From DASRDU01 sp046331565 (lineage in GTDB: Bacteria > Acidobacteriota > Blastocatellia > RBC074), in NCBI GenBank assembly GCA_046331565.1, contig JAXLQP010000001.1, forward strand, positions 2,728,001-2,792,000: 64,000 bases of DNA. Reading direction: 5' to 3'. The notes below the pieces were generated by a model. That model saw only the letters and a program-made list of their open reading frames with translations. It made no database searches and had not been told where the DNA came from. This document shows, in pieces, positions 33,671 to 41,711 of this stretch; position 1 is the first letter of the stretch, and each line of letters starts with the position of its first letter. The position numbers were made by a program, and so were the translations under genes.

Positions 33671-34594
33671 TTATTCAACAAACCTCGCCACAAAAACCGG
33701 GCAGGGAGCGTCCTGCGCGACTCTGGTGGAAACGCTGCCAAGCATGTGATGTTTCAGGTCTGCTTCGCCGGTCGCTCCCAGCACGACCAGGTCGTAATCC
33801 CCCCTTTCGATTTCGCTCAGTATTTCCAGCGCCGGATCGCCCTCGGCAATCACGGTGCTGGCCGACAAACCGTATCTTTCAAGCGTGCTGCGCGCGTGTT
33901 CAATCACCGATTTCGCTTCGTGCCGCAGTTCATCGTCAAAGCCGTAATCGGCTCCGCCGTCGCGGTCAGCAGGTTCTGACGGATAATCGAACCATTCACG
34001 ATCCAGTCCCAGATGAATCCAGGGCGTTTCGACAACGTGAATCAGCGTGACTTCCGCCGTGGCCACGCGCAGGTATGAAACCATCAGATTCAGCGCTTGT
34101 TCCGAAGCCAGCGAACCGTCCACCGCCGCCAGCACGCGCCAGCTTTTGCCTTCGGCCAGTTCCCGGCCAACGAGGACCGTGCCCGGCGCTGACGCCACCA
34201 CGCGCGTGGCCGTTGGCCCCAGGCCCGGTTTGTTGCGCGAATATTTATCGTGCGCGCCGACCACTGTCAGATCGTAATCGCCCGCAAGTTGCGAAATGAC
34301 CCGCGCCGGTGAACCGATCTCGACTCTGATTTCAGCCTGAATGCCCTGGGCGGCGAGCGCCGCCTGAGTGTGAATGAGCATCTGCCGGGCCTGGGCCGCG
34401 ATCTGCTGGCGATAGGCTTCGACGAGGCGGGCGTTGCGGCGGCGGTCGGTCGTCATCCGGCTGCGGGGCGGATAAAATTCGGGCGCGACACAGAGCAGAT
34501 CGAACTGATTATCGCCCCGTCGCAACAGGCGCAGCGCCGTGCGCAGGGCCGTTGTCGCCTGAGCTGAACCATCGGTTGCAAGCAGCACTCTCAT
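33671..34594 (-). CDS. Tandem-domain universal stress protein (USP3)
   Basis: 307 residues, two UspA domains. The C-terminal loop GATGEADLKHHMLGSVS is a complete ATP-binding motif; the N-terminal one (GAHDKYSRNKPGLGPTA) is altered. An acidic, disordered-looking insert (DYPSEPADRDGGADYGFDDE) lies in the second domain. It starts 18 bp after the DksA/TraR-type gene and is likely in one transcript with it. Confidence 0.88.
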   Translation of the reverse strand: MRVLLATDGSAQATTALRTALRLLRRGDNQFDLLCVAPEFYPPRSRMTTDRRRNARLVEAYRQQIAAQARQMLIHTQAALAAQGIQAEIRVEIGSPARVISQLAGDYDLTVVGAHDKYSRNKPGLGPTATRVVASAPGTVLVGRELAEGKSWRVLAAVDGSLASEQALNLMVSYLRVATAEVTLIHVVETPWIHLGLDREWFDYPSEPADRDGGADYGFDDELRHEAKSVIEHARSTLERYGLSASTVIAEGDPALEILSEIERGDYDLVVLGATGEADLKHHMLGSVSTRVAQDAPCPVFVARFVE

Positions 34595-34612
34595 CCTGGA
34601 CCTCTTTTCATT

Positions 34613-34957
34613 TCAGCGAAGCTGCGACTGCGCGGCGCATTTCACGCAGCGGCTGGCATAGGGCAGCGCCGTGAGCCGTTTGATGGCAATCTGCCCGCCG
34701 CAGATTTCGCACACGCCGTATTCGCCCCGATCAAGGCGCGCCAGCGTCACCTGAATCTGATGCAGTTCATTCCTGATCGAATCATCCAGCGCCGTCAGCA
34801 CTTCGTCGTTTTCACGCTGCACGGCCTGTTCAGCGAAATCGGCATTGAGCGGTTCGCGGGTGTGTCGCACGTCCTGGGTAATGCGGGCCAGACGCTGGCT
34901 GATTTCGTTGCGCCTGTTTACCAGACGTTCTCTGATTTCCTGATACTCGTCCATCAC
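34613..34957 (-). CDS. DksA/TraR family zinc-finger protein
   Basis: 114 residues. An N-terminal coiled coil (about 1-75) is followed by a four-Cys zinc finger, CEICGGQIAIKRLTALPYASRCVKC. The family inserts its coiled coil into the RNA polymerase secondary channel and, with ppGpp, tunes stringent-response transcription. The tip lacks the classical DxxDxA of E. coli DksA (here NADFAEQAV), so partner and effect may differ. It lies between two USP genes. Confidence 0.87.
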   Translation of the reverse strand: MMDEYQEIRERLVNRRNEISQRLARITQDVRHTREPLNADFAEQAVQRENDEVLTALDDSIRNELHQIQVTLARLDRGEYGVCEICGGQIAIKRLTALPYASRCVKCAAQSQLR

Positions 34958-34986
34958 AGCCCTCCTGCGTTGTCCGTGCCGGTTCC

Positions 34987-35886
34987 TTAGGCCGACGGCT
35001 GCCAGGCAAACAATTCCTGAAAGGTTCCGAGCGGACGTTCTTCAGCCGGTACCGCCAGCACCGGGCATTCTGCCGACCGCACGATGCGTTCCGTCGTGCT
35101 GCCGCGCAGCGCGTCGAGAAAACCGTGATGCCCTTCGGTCGCCATCACGATCAGATCGGCTTTGATTTCGTTCGCGGCCCGCAGAATCTGCTGTTCGACG
35201 CCTCCGGTTCTGATGATGCGCTTCCATTGCCAGTTCTCGCGCCCGGTCAGCCTGATGATCGGGAAATCATCCAGTTCGCCGACATACAACAGCGTAAAGG
35301 TCACAGGCGCCTCGCCCATCAGTTCGGCCAGCGCCATTGCCGCTGCAATGGCAGCCTGCGGGCGCGGCCTGTCATCCACCGGAATCAGCATCTGCCGCAG
35401 ATTCATTGCGCCGTCCGCCACCGAAACAAACCCGCTGACGCCGTGCGGAATAAAGAGCGTCATTTCGTCCGAGCGCCGCGCGACGGGTTCCGCGACGGCC
35501 TTGCGAATCCATCGCTCCAGCCCGTCGTGCTGATAAGTCGCCAGCACAATCAGATCGTGCGGATGTTTTCTGAGGTAATGCAGAATTGATTCAACCGGCT
35601 TATCGCGGACGGCGGCAATCTTTTCGACCTCAAGTCCCAGCCCGGCGAGGTCTTCCTTTGAACTGCTTTCCGGCAGCAGTCCCCACTGTTCCAGTGTCTG
35701 ACGAATGCCCGGAAAACCTTCCCAGTGATCGCCGTCATCGCTGTCGTCGGTGTGCAGCACCGTCAGTCGCCCTCTGGCCAGAGTTGCCAGCTTCAGCGCA
35801 TGCGCAAAGGCCACCGCGCTGGTTTCTGAAAAGTCCGTCGGGTGGAAAATCCGTTCCAGTGTCAGTTGGGAATCTGCACGATTCAT
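34987..35886 (-). CDS. Tandem-domain universal stress protein (USP4)
   Basis: 299 residues, two UspA domains. The first lacks the glycine loop (LATYQHDGLERWIRKAVAEPVA) while the second is close to it (MATEGHHGFLDALRGST). It opens with FHPTDFSETSAVAFAHAL, a typical UspA strand-helix start. It heads a run of minus-strand stress genes and has a weaker sigma-54 match 45 bp upstream. Confidence 0.88.
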   Translation of the reverse strand: MNRADSQLTLERIFHPTDFSETSAVAFAHALKLATLARGRLTVLHTDDSDDGDHWEGFPGIRQTLEQWGLLPESSSKEDLAGLGLEVEKIAAVRDKPVESILHYLRKHPHDLIVLATYQHDGLERWIRKAVAEPVARRSDEMTLFIPHGVSGFVSVADGAMNLRQMLIPVDDRPRPQAAIAAAMALAELMGEAPVTFTLLYVGELDDFPIIRLTGRENWQWKRIIRTGGVEQQILRAANEIKADLIVMATEGHHGFLDALRGSTTERIVRSAECPVLAVPAEERPLGTFQELFAWQPSA

Positions 35887-35930
35887 CTGCTCAGCCCCCT
35901 GTTTTCCGGCACTTCTACAGGATTGAAGGG

Positions 35931-35946
35931 AGCAAGTCGCGTTCCC
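35931..35946 (-). promoter_or_regulatory. Weaker sigma-54 promoter candidate for USP4
   Basis: The reverse strand reads GGGAACGCGACTTGCT: spacing and the TTGC box are right, but the -24 box is GGAAC rather than GGCAC. It is 45 bp upstream of the ATG. Confidence 0.5.
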
Positions 35947-36007
35947 CGTCCGATGTCAGCCGGTCGGTGCGTGATTCGTCGCAATCAGATGAAGCGCGAT
36001 TTCAGCC

Positions 36008-36045
36008 GTGCGGGAAATCACTCATTCAATGCGGGACTTTACACA
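36008..36045 (+). promoter_or_regulatory. Tandem candidate enhancer sites upstream of hsp20
   Basis: GTGCGGGAAATCACTCA (36008-36024) and ATGCGGGACTTTACACA (36029-36045) are two related 17-mers spaced 21 bp, two helical turns, and end 51 bp before the sigma-54 promoter. The same pair layout occurs at 44465-44503. Confidence 0.5.
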
Positions 36046-36096
36046 AACACCGCACGCCCGGCCCGGCAAGTACCGCGCTGACCAGTGATGAAACGA

Positions 36097-36112
36097 TGGC
36101 ATATTTGTTGCC
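36097..36112 (+). promoter_or_regulatory. Sigma-54 promoter for hsp20-BON operon
   Basis: TGGCATATTTGTTGCC matches TGGCAY-N5-TTGC with exact spacing. It lies about 170 bp upstream of the Hsp20 ATG at 36285. Confidence 0.75.
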
Positions 36113-36284
36113 CCTGAAATTCAAGCTGTCGGCTGATTGAATAGCGTGTCAGACAACAGCCAGCACACTCAGGCGCGCCTGAGTGTCGGCTGGTGGACGC
36201 TTTTTTCAGTATCCGGCTGGCAGTTGTGTGTGAGGAGTCGCCTCCGGTTCAGCGCCGGAGGCACCATCGAAAGCGAGGAATGTT

Positions 36285-36809
36285 ATGCAGTCACAGGCAA
36301 TCCAGAAGGAAGACAAGGAAAACAGGGAAAGTCCGATTTTTGTTGAAGCTGAAAAGTTGTTTGAGCAGATGAAAGAGTTGTCGCAGACCGTCGCACAGCG
36401 CGCCTACGAATTCTTTGAGGCTCGCGGACGCCGTCTCGGTGATGAACTCAGCGACTGGTTCCGCGCCGAATCAGAACTGATGCGCCGCCTGCCGGTTGAA
36501 CTCAGCGAAACCGCCGAACAGATTATTGTGCGAGCCGAAGTCCCCGGCTTCAAGGCAGGTGAAATCAAAATCAGCATCGAACCTGAACACCTGATTATCA
36601 GCGGCGAGACTGAGCAGAAGAAGGAAGAAAAGACTGAACAAAAGGGCTGGTCAGAGTTTCGCTCCGCCCGTTTCTGCCGCCAGCTTGAACTGCCCGTCGC
36701 CGTTGATCCGAACAAAGCGGTGGCGACGCTCAAAGATGGCATCCTTGAACTGACGATGACCAAAGCCGCCCCGGAAAAGGCTGTCAGCGTCGAAGTCACA
36801 ACCGCCTGA
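36285..36809 (+). CDS. Hsp20/alpha-crystallin small heat-shock protein
   Basis: 174 residues. A charged N-terminal region (about 1-70) is followed by the alpha-crystallin domain (about 75-165): EQIIVRAEVPGFKAGEIKISIE, then ISGETEQ and the closing GILELTMTKA. Such proteins hold unfolding proteins in oligomers without ATP. The C-terminal IxI/V anchor is not obvious. A GAGGA site precedes the ATG. The BON-domain gene follows after about 30 bp, under the sigma-54 promoter at 36097. Confidence 0.9.
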   Translation: MQSQAIQKEDKENRESPIFVEAEKLFEQMKELSQTVAQRAYEFFEARGRRLGDELSDWFRAESELMRRLPVELSETAEQIIVRAEVPGFKAGEIKISIEPEHLIISGETEQKKEEKTEQKGWSEFRSARFCRQLELPVAVDPNKAVATLKDGILELTMTKAAPEKAVSVEVTTA

Positions 36810-36839
36810 CCTGACCGAGTGCCCGGAGAAGGATTTGCC

Positions 36840-37508
36840 ATGAACATCAAACCCGATGAAGAACTCAGAGATGAAGTCCTGCGCGAACTGCGCTGGGATA
36901 CCCGTGTTGATGCCACTGAAATCGGCGTCACGGTCAGCCGGGGCGTCGTCACGCTGACCGGAACAGTAAGCAGTTATGCGCACAGAATGGCCGCTCAGGA
37001 AGCCGCCCATCGTGTTCACGGCGTCCTGGATGTGGCCAGTGACATTCAGGTCAAACCTGCCGGTGACCTGTCTCGCACTGACACTGAAATTGCCCAGGCC
37101 GTGCGTTATGCGCTCGAATGGGATGTGCTGGTGCCGAGTGAACACATTCGCTCAACCGTGACTGACGGCTGGGTGACGCTCGAAGGCGATGTCGAAACGC
37201 TCAGCCAGCACGAAGACGCCGAACGCGCCGTGCGTTACCTGCGCGGCGTCAGGGGCGTGCATAACAGGCTGGCCATCAGCCCGCCTGAAATCAGGCTCGA
37301 TGAAGTCCGTGAAATCATCGAATCGGCCCTTGAACGCCGCGCTGAACGGCTGGCCGAAAAGATCAGAATTTCAGTGCGCGACGGCGAAGTGACCCTGACC
37401 GGCAACGTGCGTTCGTGGGCCGAAAAACGGGCCATCATCGGCGCCATCAGCCACACGCCGGGCGTTCACGCGGTCAATGACCATCTGCTGATTCAGGTCT
37501 TTGCCTGA
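36840..37508 (+). CDS. Triple BON-domain protein
   Basis: 222 residues from the ATG at 36840 (GGAGAAGG upstream). Three BON domains in a row (about 5-75, 82-150 and 155-222), each with VTVSRGVVTLTGTV-like or VSVRDGEVTLTGNV-like strands and a VxGVxxVxxxL ending. There is no signal peptide, so this is a cytoplasmic version; BON domains usually bind lipid or peptidoglycan when exported. Cytoplasmic multi-BON proteins often sit beside Hsp20 and USP genes in stress clusters. A strong two-way terminator follows. Confidence 0.87.
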   Translation: MNIKPDEELRDEVLRELRWDTRVDATEIGVTVSRGVVTLTGTVSSYAHRMAAQEAAHRVHGVLDVASDIQVKPAGDLSRTDTEIAQAVRYALEWDVLVPSEHIRSTVTDGWVTLEGDVETLSQHEDAERAVRYLRGVRGVHNRLAISPPEIRLDEVREIIESALERRAERLAEKIRISVRDGEVTLTGNVRSWAEKRAIIGAISHTPGVHAVNDHLLIQVFA

Positions 37509-37541
37509 CCCGCAGTGAAAAACATTTCAGGGCTGTCTCTG

Positions 37542-37607
37542 AAAAAAACAGGGGCGCACTGCCGCAGAAGCGAATTTCCTGCTGCGGCAGTGCGCCCCTG
37601 TTTTTTT
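37542..37607. terminator. Strong bidirectional terminator
   Basis: A 26-bp perfect stem: A7-CAGGGGCGCACTGCCGCAG on the left pairs with its complement ending in T7 on the right. Either strand gives a GC-rich hairpin followed by a U-run. It closes the hsp20-BON operon and the convergent sigma-factor gene. Confidence 0.9.
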
Positions 37608-37636
37608 GCGGTCTGACTGAGGTACTTGCGATCAGT

Positions 37637-38689
37637 TCACGCGACGGCTTCTCTGTTTGTGATTTCGCTGAGGCATTTGCTGACGATGCCCGGCAGCCGG
37701 GGTTCGGTGTCAGGACTGAGGCGCGCCAGCACCTGCCGTTCGAGCAGTTCCCGAATGCGATGGACGCGAATCTTCAGCGCATTGACGGAAATCCCCATGC
37801 GTTCGGCCAGTTCCCGGCGGCAGCGAATGCGGTCACAGCCGCGTTCGCAACGGTGATATTCCAGCAACAGATGCCGGGTTTCGGGCGGCAGTTCGCGCAG
37901 GCACTCCTCCAGACTTTCCAGCATGCGGTCCTGTTCCAGCCGGCGGTGTTCCTGCTCAGCCAGCCGGAGCGGATCATCAGTCCGCATCAGGACGGGGTAA
38001 GTATCATCGAGCGGCAGGAAAAAACGTTCGCAGCAGCCGGAATATTCGCGCAGGACGTTGCGGGCCACGCCGTAAAAATATGGCAGCGGTTCGCTGGAGT
38101 GAATCTCTTCGCCCCCCTTTACCCGGAGCGCGACGCGGTTGATCGTTTCATCGGCCAGTTCCCCGGCAGCCGGGCAGCCCCGGCATTCAAAAAACATTTT
38201 GAGTTTCTGGCGCAGCAGCAGATATTTTTCGCCGGCCTCGTCCCAGTTGGCATCCAGCACTGTCAGCAGCCGTCCGAAAGCCTCGCCATCAAGCTCCGTC
38301 CGGTCTGCCCGATAACGTCTGACGCGGGCTGATGTCGTCCCCGCCGAAGGCTCCGGGTTGAAAGCGGGAAGTTTCCGTTTTACCTTCAGCGCCTGCGATG
38401 GTTCGGCCTGTGGCCGAGCCTCAGCGCGGGCAGTTGCTGGTGTTTCGGTCAGCGAATTGCAACACACCTGCGGGCAGCCCGTGACCGTCTCCTGAAAATG
38501 AATCTGGCCAGCTTCGACGAGCCGGTAAATTTCGCGTGAACTGATTCCGGTCACAATCGCGGCCTCTCCGGGTCTCATCCAGTTGACGGTTCCGGCGCAG
38601 TCTGCACACCAGCCGCGCGTCATTTTCCGGCTGCTGATAAACAGTCGCTGTTTTCTTTCGATCACAATCTCGGTTCGGTATTTCTTCAT
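37637..38689 (-). CDS. ECF-like sigma factor fused to an N-terminal MerR/excisionase-like HTH
   Basis: 350 residues from the ATG at 38689 (GGAG upstream). The N-terminus has a two-Cys knuckle (CADCAG) and an HTH segment, NWMRPGEAAIVTGISSREIYRLVEAG, of MerR/excisionase type, followed by CPQVCC. A Pro/Ala/Glu-rich linker (about 85-130) leads to the sigma-70-like part: region 2 with FFECRGCP, ADETINRVA and PYFYGVARNVLREY, and region 4 with ERMGISVNALKIRVHRIRELLE. The sigma half is of a type frequent in Acidobacteria; the extra HTH and Cys clusters are unusual and suggest redox- or metal-gated promoter choice. It is divergent from the winged-helix/TolB gene. Confidence 0.8.
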   Translation of the reverse strand: MKKYRTEIVIERKQRLFISSRKMTRGWCADCAGTVNWMRPGEAAIVTGISSREIYRLVEAGQIHFQETVTGCPQVCCNSLTETPATARAEARPQAEPSQALKVKRKLPAFNPEPSAGTTSARVRRYRADRTELDGEAFGRLLTVLDANWDEAGEKYLLLRQKLKMFFECRGCPAAGELADETINRVALRVKGGEEIHSSEPLPYFYGVARNVLREYSGCCERFFLPLDDTYPVLMRTDDPLRLAEQEHRRLEQDRMLESLEECLRELPPETRHLLLEYHRCERGCDRIRCRRELAERMGISVNALKIRVHRIRELLERQVLARLSPDTEPRLPGIVSKCLSEITNREAVA

Positions 38690-38859
38690 TTCGTGGTCTC
38701 CGTTTTTGCCAGCCTCTGCCGGGCGTGGTAGATTGTGTTGCCTGCCAGACACAGTGCATCAGTGATCATCACCCCCGCACAATGGCAGCATCAGCCGGAG
38801 GGGATAAAAAGTCCTGAAAGAGACACTCAAAAACTTATCAAAGATTCCTGAATTGATTT

Positions 38860-41298
38860 ATGAGCAGTCATATCAGCCATTTATATGAGTTCGGCCCGTT
38901 TCAGCTCGACATCACTGAAAGGGTTTTGCGACGAGCTGGCGAGGAAGTGCCGCTGACGCCGAAGGCGCTGGAAACCCTCCTTGTCCTGGTGGAACACAGC
39001 GGACGGATTCTGGAAAAGCGCAAACTGATGGATCAGGTCTGGCCCGACAGCTTTGTCGAGGAAAGCAATCTGACGCAGCAGATTTCCACCCTGCGCAAGG
39101 CGCTTGGCGACACTTCCGGCGCGCCGCAATTCATTGAGACGGTTCCGAAACGCGGCTACCGTTTCATCGCTGATGTCCGGGAGGTCAGGCAGTCTGAGGC
39201 GGGGCTGCTGGTCGAGGCGGAGACTTCGACCAGAGTGGTCATTGAAAATCTGGCGCCTGAAGAGACTGACACCGGCTGGCGCAGGTTGGTGTCGGGCCAG
39301 TTTCCGGTCGCGCTTGTTCACCGCTGGCCGCCGCTGGCCGCCGTACCGCCAGTGCCGCTGATGATGAGCGGGCTGATGCTGTGCCTGCTGCTGGTCTGGA
39401 TGCTGGCCTTTCGCCCGGCCAGTTCAGTCACCGGCCAGCCGCTGAATCTGAACCTCACGCAGCTTTACAGCGTCAAAAGTTACGACAGCTACAATTTCAG
39501 CAGCGCGCGGTTTTCGCCCGACGGAAAGATGATCGCCTTTGAAGCGCCCGGCGAAGATCAGAACATCTGGATTATGCAGCCCAATGGCCGGTTGCCGGTG
39601 CGCATCACCAAAGACAAATGGCACGATTCAAGCCCGGTCTGGTCGCCTGACGGCGATCAGATCGCCTTCGTCTCCAATCGCAACCACGAAATCGGCATCT
39701 GGGTTGTCCCCTTCCTTGGCTCCTCGCCGAGTCTGCTCAAAAGGCTGGGCGACAAGACGATTGAAACCAGGAACGTGACGCCCGTCCTCAAAGCCTGGGC
39801 CAGGGATGGCCGCAGCATTTTTTATGAATGGAACAGCAATTTTTATCGCCTTGATCTGACTTCAAAGGAAAGTGAAAAGCTGACGAGTTTCAACCCGGAC
39901 GTTGAAAACCCGCAGGATTTCGCGCTCTCGCCGGATGAACAGTGGATTGTCTGGAGCCAGCGCAATGGCAATCGTTTCGACCTGTGGCGCAGGGCGCTCA
40001 ATGGCGGGACACCGCTGCGCGTGACTGACGACGAATACTCTGACCGCGCTCCGCTCTGGCATCCCGACGGGCAGCGCGTCATTTACACTTCAATCCGCGA
40101 TGGCCGGATGCAGGTCTGCCAGGCAGAGGTCAGCACCGGCCTCACACAACCGCTGACGGCAGGCGATTACAACGGTTCGGCGCTCGATGTTTCACCGGAC
40201 GGAATCAGGATTCTGTGCCATCAGCAGCGTTACGAATCCGATCTGGTGGTGGCCAGTGTCGAAACGGGCGAGCAGCGACAGATCACCAGCGATGTCGGGG
40301 TTGAGTTCTGGCCGACCTTCTCACCTGACGGTCAGTTCATTGCTTACCAGTCCATTCCAGGCGAGCGTTTTTACTGGGATCCGCGCCGGGGCCAGTTACT
40401 GACCAGAACGACCAGCCCTGATGACACGCCCCGGCAACTTTCCAGCGATGCCTTTGACGCCGAGTGGTCGCCTGATGGCAGCCGCCTCGCCTTTCTGCGC
40501 TGGACGGGCAGGTATTACAGCCTCTGGACAATGCCTGCCGCCGGTGGCCTGGAACAGCCGCTCGTCGCTGAATATGTGACTTATGCCGGGCAGACTGCCA
40601 ATCCGGTGATGAACCTGATTCAGACTGCCGATTATTCATGGTCGCCCGACAGCCACCGCATCGCTTACGTCGCCAGAACCGACGGCGCATTCAATGTCTG
40701 GACGATTGCGGCTGACGGTTCTGCGCCTGAAAAAATCACCAGTAACGCCAGCCCGTCGCTGCGCTTTCAATGCCCGCTCTGGTCGCCCGACGGTCAGCAG
40801 CTCGCTTTTGTCTCAGACCCCGGCCCGCAGACTGAGCAACAGGTCGTCAGCCTGCAAGTCAGCCGCGCCGGTCGCACCGATCTGCTTTTCCAGACCGAAG
40901 CCGCGATGCGTGTGCTGGGCTGGACGAGCGACCACGAACTGCTGGTGGCGCTGCTTGAAAATGCCGAACAAAATCGCACGCGACCTGCTGAAATCAGACT
41001 CGTCGGCATTTCACTCGACGATTCAGGGCAGCGTCAGGTGCTGACGCTGCCCGCTGCTTACTTTGCCAGTTTCAACCTGTCACCTGACAAACGAAACGTT
41101 TCCTGTGTTGTGGCACATGACAGCAGAGATCAGGTGTTGATTCTCTCGCTGACGGGCGAGGTGGTGAAAAAAATCGCCGCCAGCCCTGATGACAAAGTGT
41201 CCTGCTCCGGCCCGGTCTGGTCGCCTGACGGCAAGCTGATCTGCTTCAGCCGACAGACCAACTGGAGCCTGCTGACACTGGCCCTCAACGACAAGTGA
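38860..41298 (+). CDS. CadC-type winged-helix / TM / TolB-propeller regulator
   Basis: 812 residues. The N-terminal OmpR/CadC-type winged helix (about 8-105) reads YEFGPFQLD, LTPKALETLLVLVEH and AVPKRGYRF-like (TVPKRGYRF). One TM helix (about 165-185) follows, then a TolB-like beta-propeller with repeated FSPDG/WSPDG turns to the end. Such one-component membrane regulators sense signals outside and bind DNA inside; the type is abundant in Acidobacteria. The stop overlaps a short upstream frame of the Cys-rich small protein gene, so the two are co-transcribed. Confidence 0.88.
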   Translation: MSSHISHLYEFGPFQLDITERVLRRAGEEVPLTPKALETLLVLVEHSGRILEKRKLMDQVWPDSFVEESNLTQQISTLRKALGDTSGAPQFIETVPKRGYRFIADVREVRQSEAGLLVEAETSTRVVIENLAPEETDTGWRRLVSGQFPVALVHRWPPLAAVPPVPLMMSGLMLCLLLVWMLAFRPASSVTGQPLNLNLTQLYSVKSYDSYNFSSARFSPDGKMIAFEAPGEDQNIWIMQPNGRLPVRITKDKWHDSSPVWSPDGDQIAFVSNRNHEIGIWVVPFLGSSPSLLKRLGDKTIETRNVTPVLKAWARDGRSIFYEWNSNFYRLDLTSKESEKLTSFNPDVENPQDFALSPDEQWIVWSQRNGNRFDLWRRALNGGTPLRVTDDEYSDRAPLWHPDGQRVIYTSIRDGRMQVCQAEVSTGLTQPLTAGDYNGSALDVSPDGIRILCHQQRYESDLVVASVETGEQRQITSDVGVEFWPTFSPDGQFIAYQSIPGERFYWDPRRGQLLTRTTSPDDTPRQLSSDAFDAEWSPDGSRLAFLRWTGRYYSLWTMPAAGGLEQPLVAEYVTYAGQTANPVMNLIQTADYSWSPDSHRIAYVARTDGAFNVWTIAADGSAPEKITSNASPSLRFQCPLWSPDGQQLAFVSDPGPQTEQQVVSLQVSRAGRTDLLFQTEAAMRVLGWTSDHELLVALLENAEQNRTRPAEIRLVGISLDDSGQRQVLTLPAAYFASFNLSPDKRNVSCVVAHDSRDQVLILSLTGEVVKKIAASPDDKVSCSGPVWSPDGKLICFSRQTNWSLLTLALNDK

Positions 41299-41318
41299 AA
41301 TGGAAAGGAGACAGGGTT

Positions 41319-41615
41319 ATGGGTTTTGGCCCTAATGAGACAAGAAACGTTGCCTACCTCAGAGCGGTGCTGGGAGCTTTTGCCGATCAGGCCATAAGTT
41401 ACTGCGCCAGCGGAACGAATGAACAGGCCCGCTTTGAGAACATCAAAAGCATCAGAAATGCGCTGGTGGCCATCGGCCAGCAGTTCCCCTCAATGAATTT
41501 CGGCAACAACTGTCCGAGTTGTCCCCCCGGACAGCACTGCGAAGGCGGCGTTTGTGTCCCCGACAATGCCACTTCAGGCTGGCCGACTGGCGATCCGCCA
41601 GCCTGGAACGGCTGA
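41319..41615 (+). CDS. small Cys-rich protein of unknown function
   Basis: 98 residues from the ATG at 41319, which has AAAGGAG upstream. There is no signal peptide. The N-terminal two-thirds is a helical region (NVAYLRAVLGAFADQAISYC). The C-terminal third is compact and Cys-rich, CPSCPPGQHCEGGVC, then a Trp/Pro/Gly tail. The layout, helical leader plus short Cys-rich end, is like a ribosomally made peptide precursor, but no maturation enzyme lies nearby. It follows the CadC-type regulator by 20 bp and ends in a terminator. Function unknown. Confidence 0.7.
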   Translation: MGFGPNETRNVAYLRAVLGAFADQAISYCASGTNEQARFENIKSIRNALVAIGQQFPSMNFGNNCPSCPPGQHCEGGVCVPDNATSGWPTGDPPAWNG

Positions 41616-41672
41616 GACTGACTGAACCATGATCTGCGCCAGGAGAATGGTTGAAGTAATAAACACCCCCAG

Positions 41673-41711
41673 AGCCTGAGGCGTAACATCCGGTTACGCC
41701 TCAGGCCTTTT
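41673..41711 (+). terminator. Hairpin terminator after the Cys-rich gene
   Basis: GCCTGAGGCGTAAC pairs with GTTACGCCTCAGGC (14-bp perfect stem, five-base loop), followed by CTTTTC. The right arm overlaps the stop codon of the convergent formate dehydrogenase gene. Confidence 0.75.

Larger units (their letters stand above)
35887..36284. other. 398-bp divergent regulatory spacer (USP4 / Hsp20)
   Basis: No gene. It carries sigma-54-like promoters on each strand (35931-35946 minus, 36097-36112 plus) and, between them, two tandem enhancer-like sites at 36008-36045. The layout is that of a divergent sigma-54 control region. Confidence 0.6.

Noticed and set aside
34966..34981. Sigma-54-like GGCACGGACAACGC on the minus strand before the DksA/TraR gene
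   Set aside because: The -12 box is ACGC, not TTGC, and it lies about 10 bp from the start codon, so transcription would begin inside the gene.
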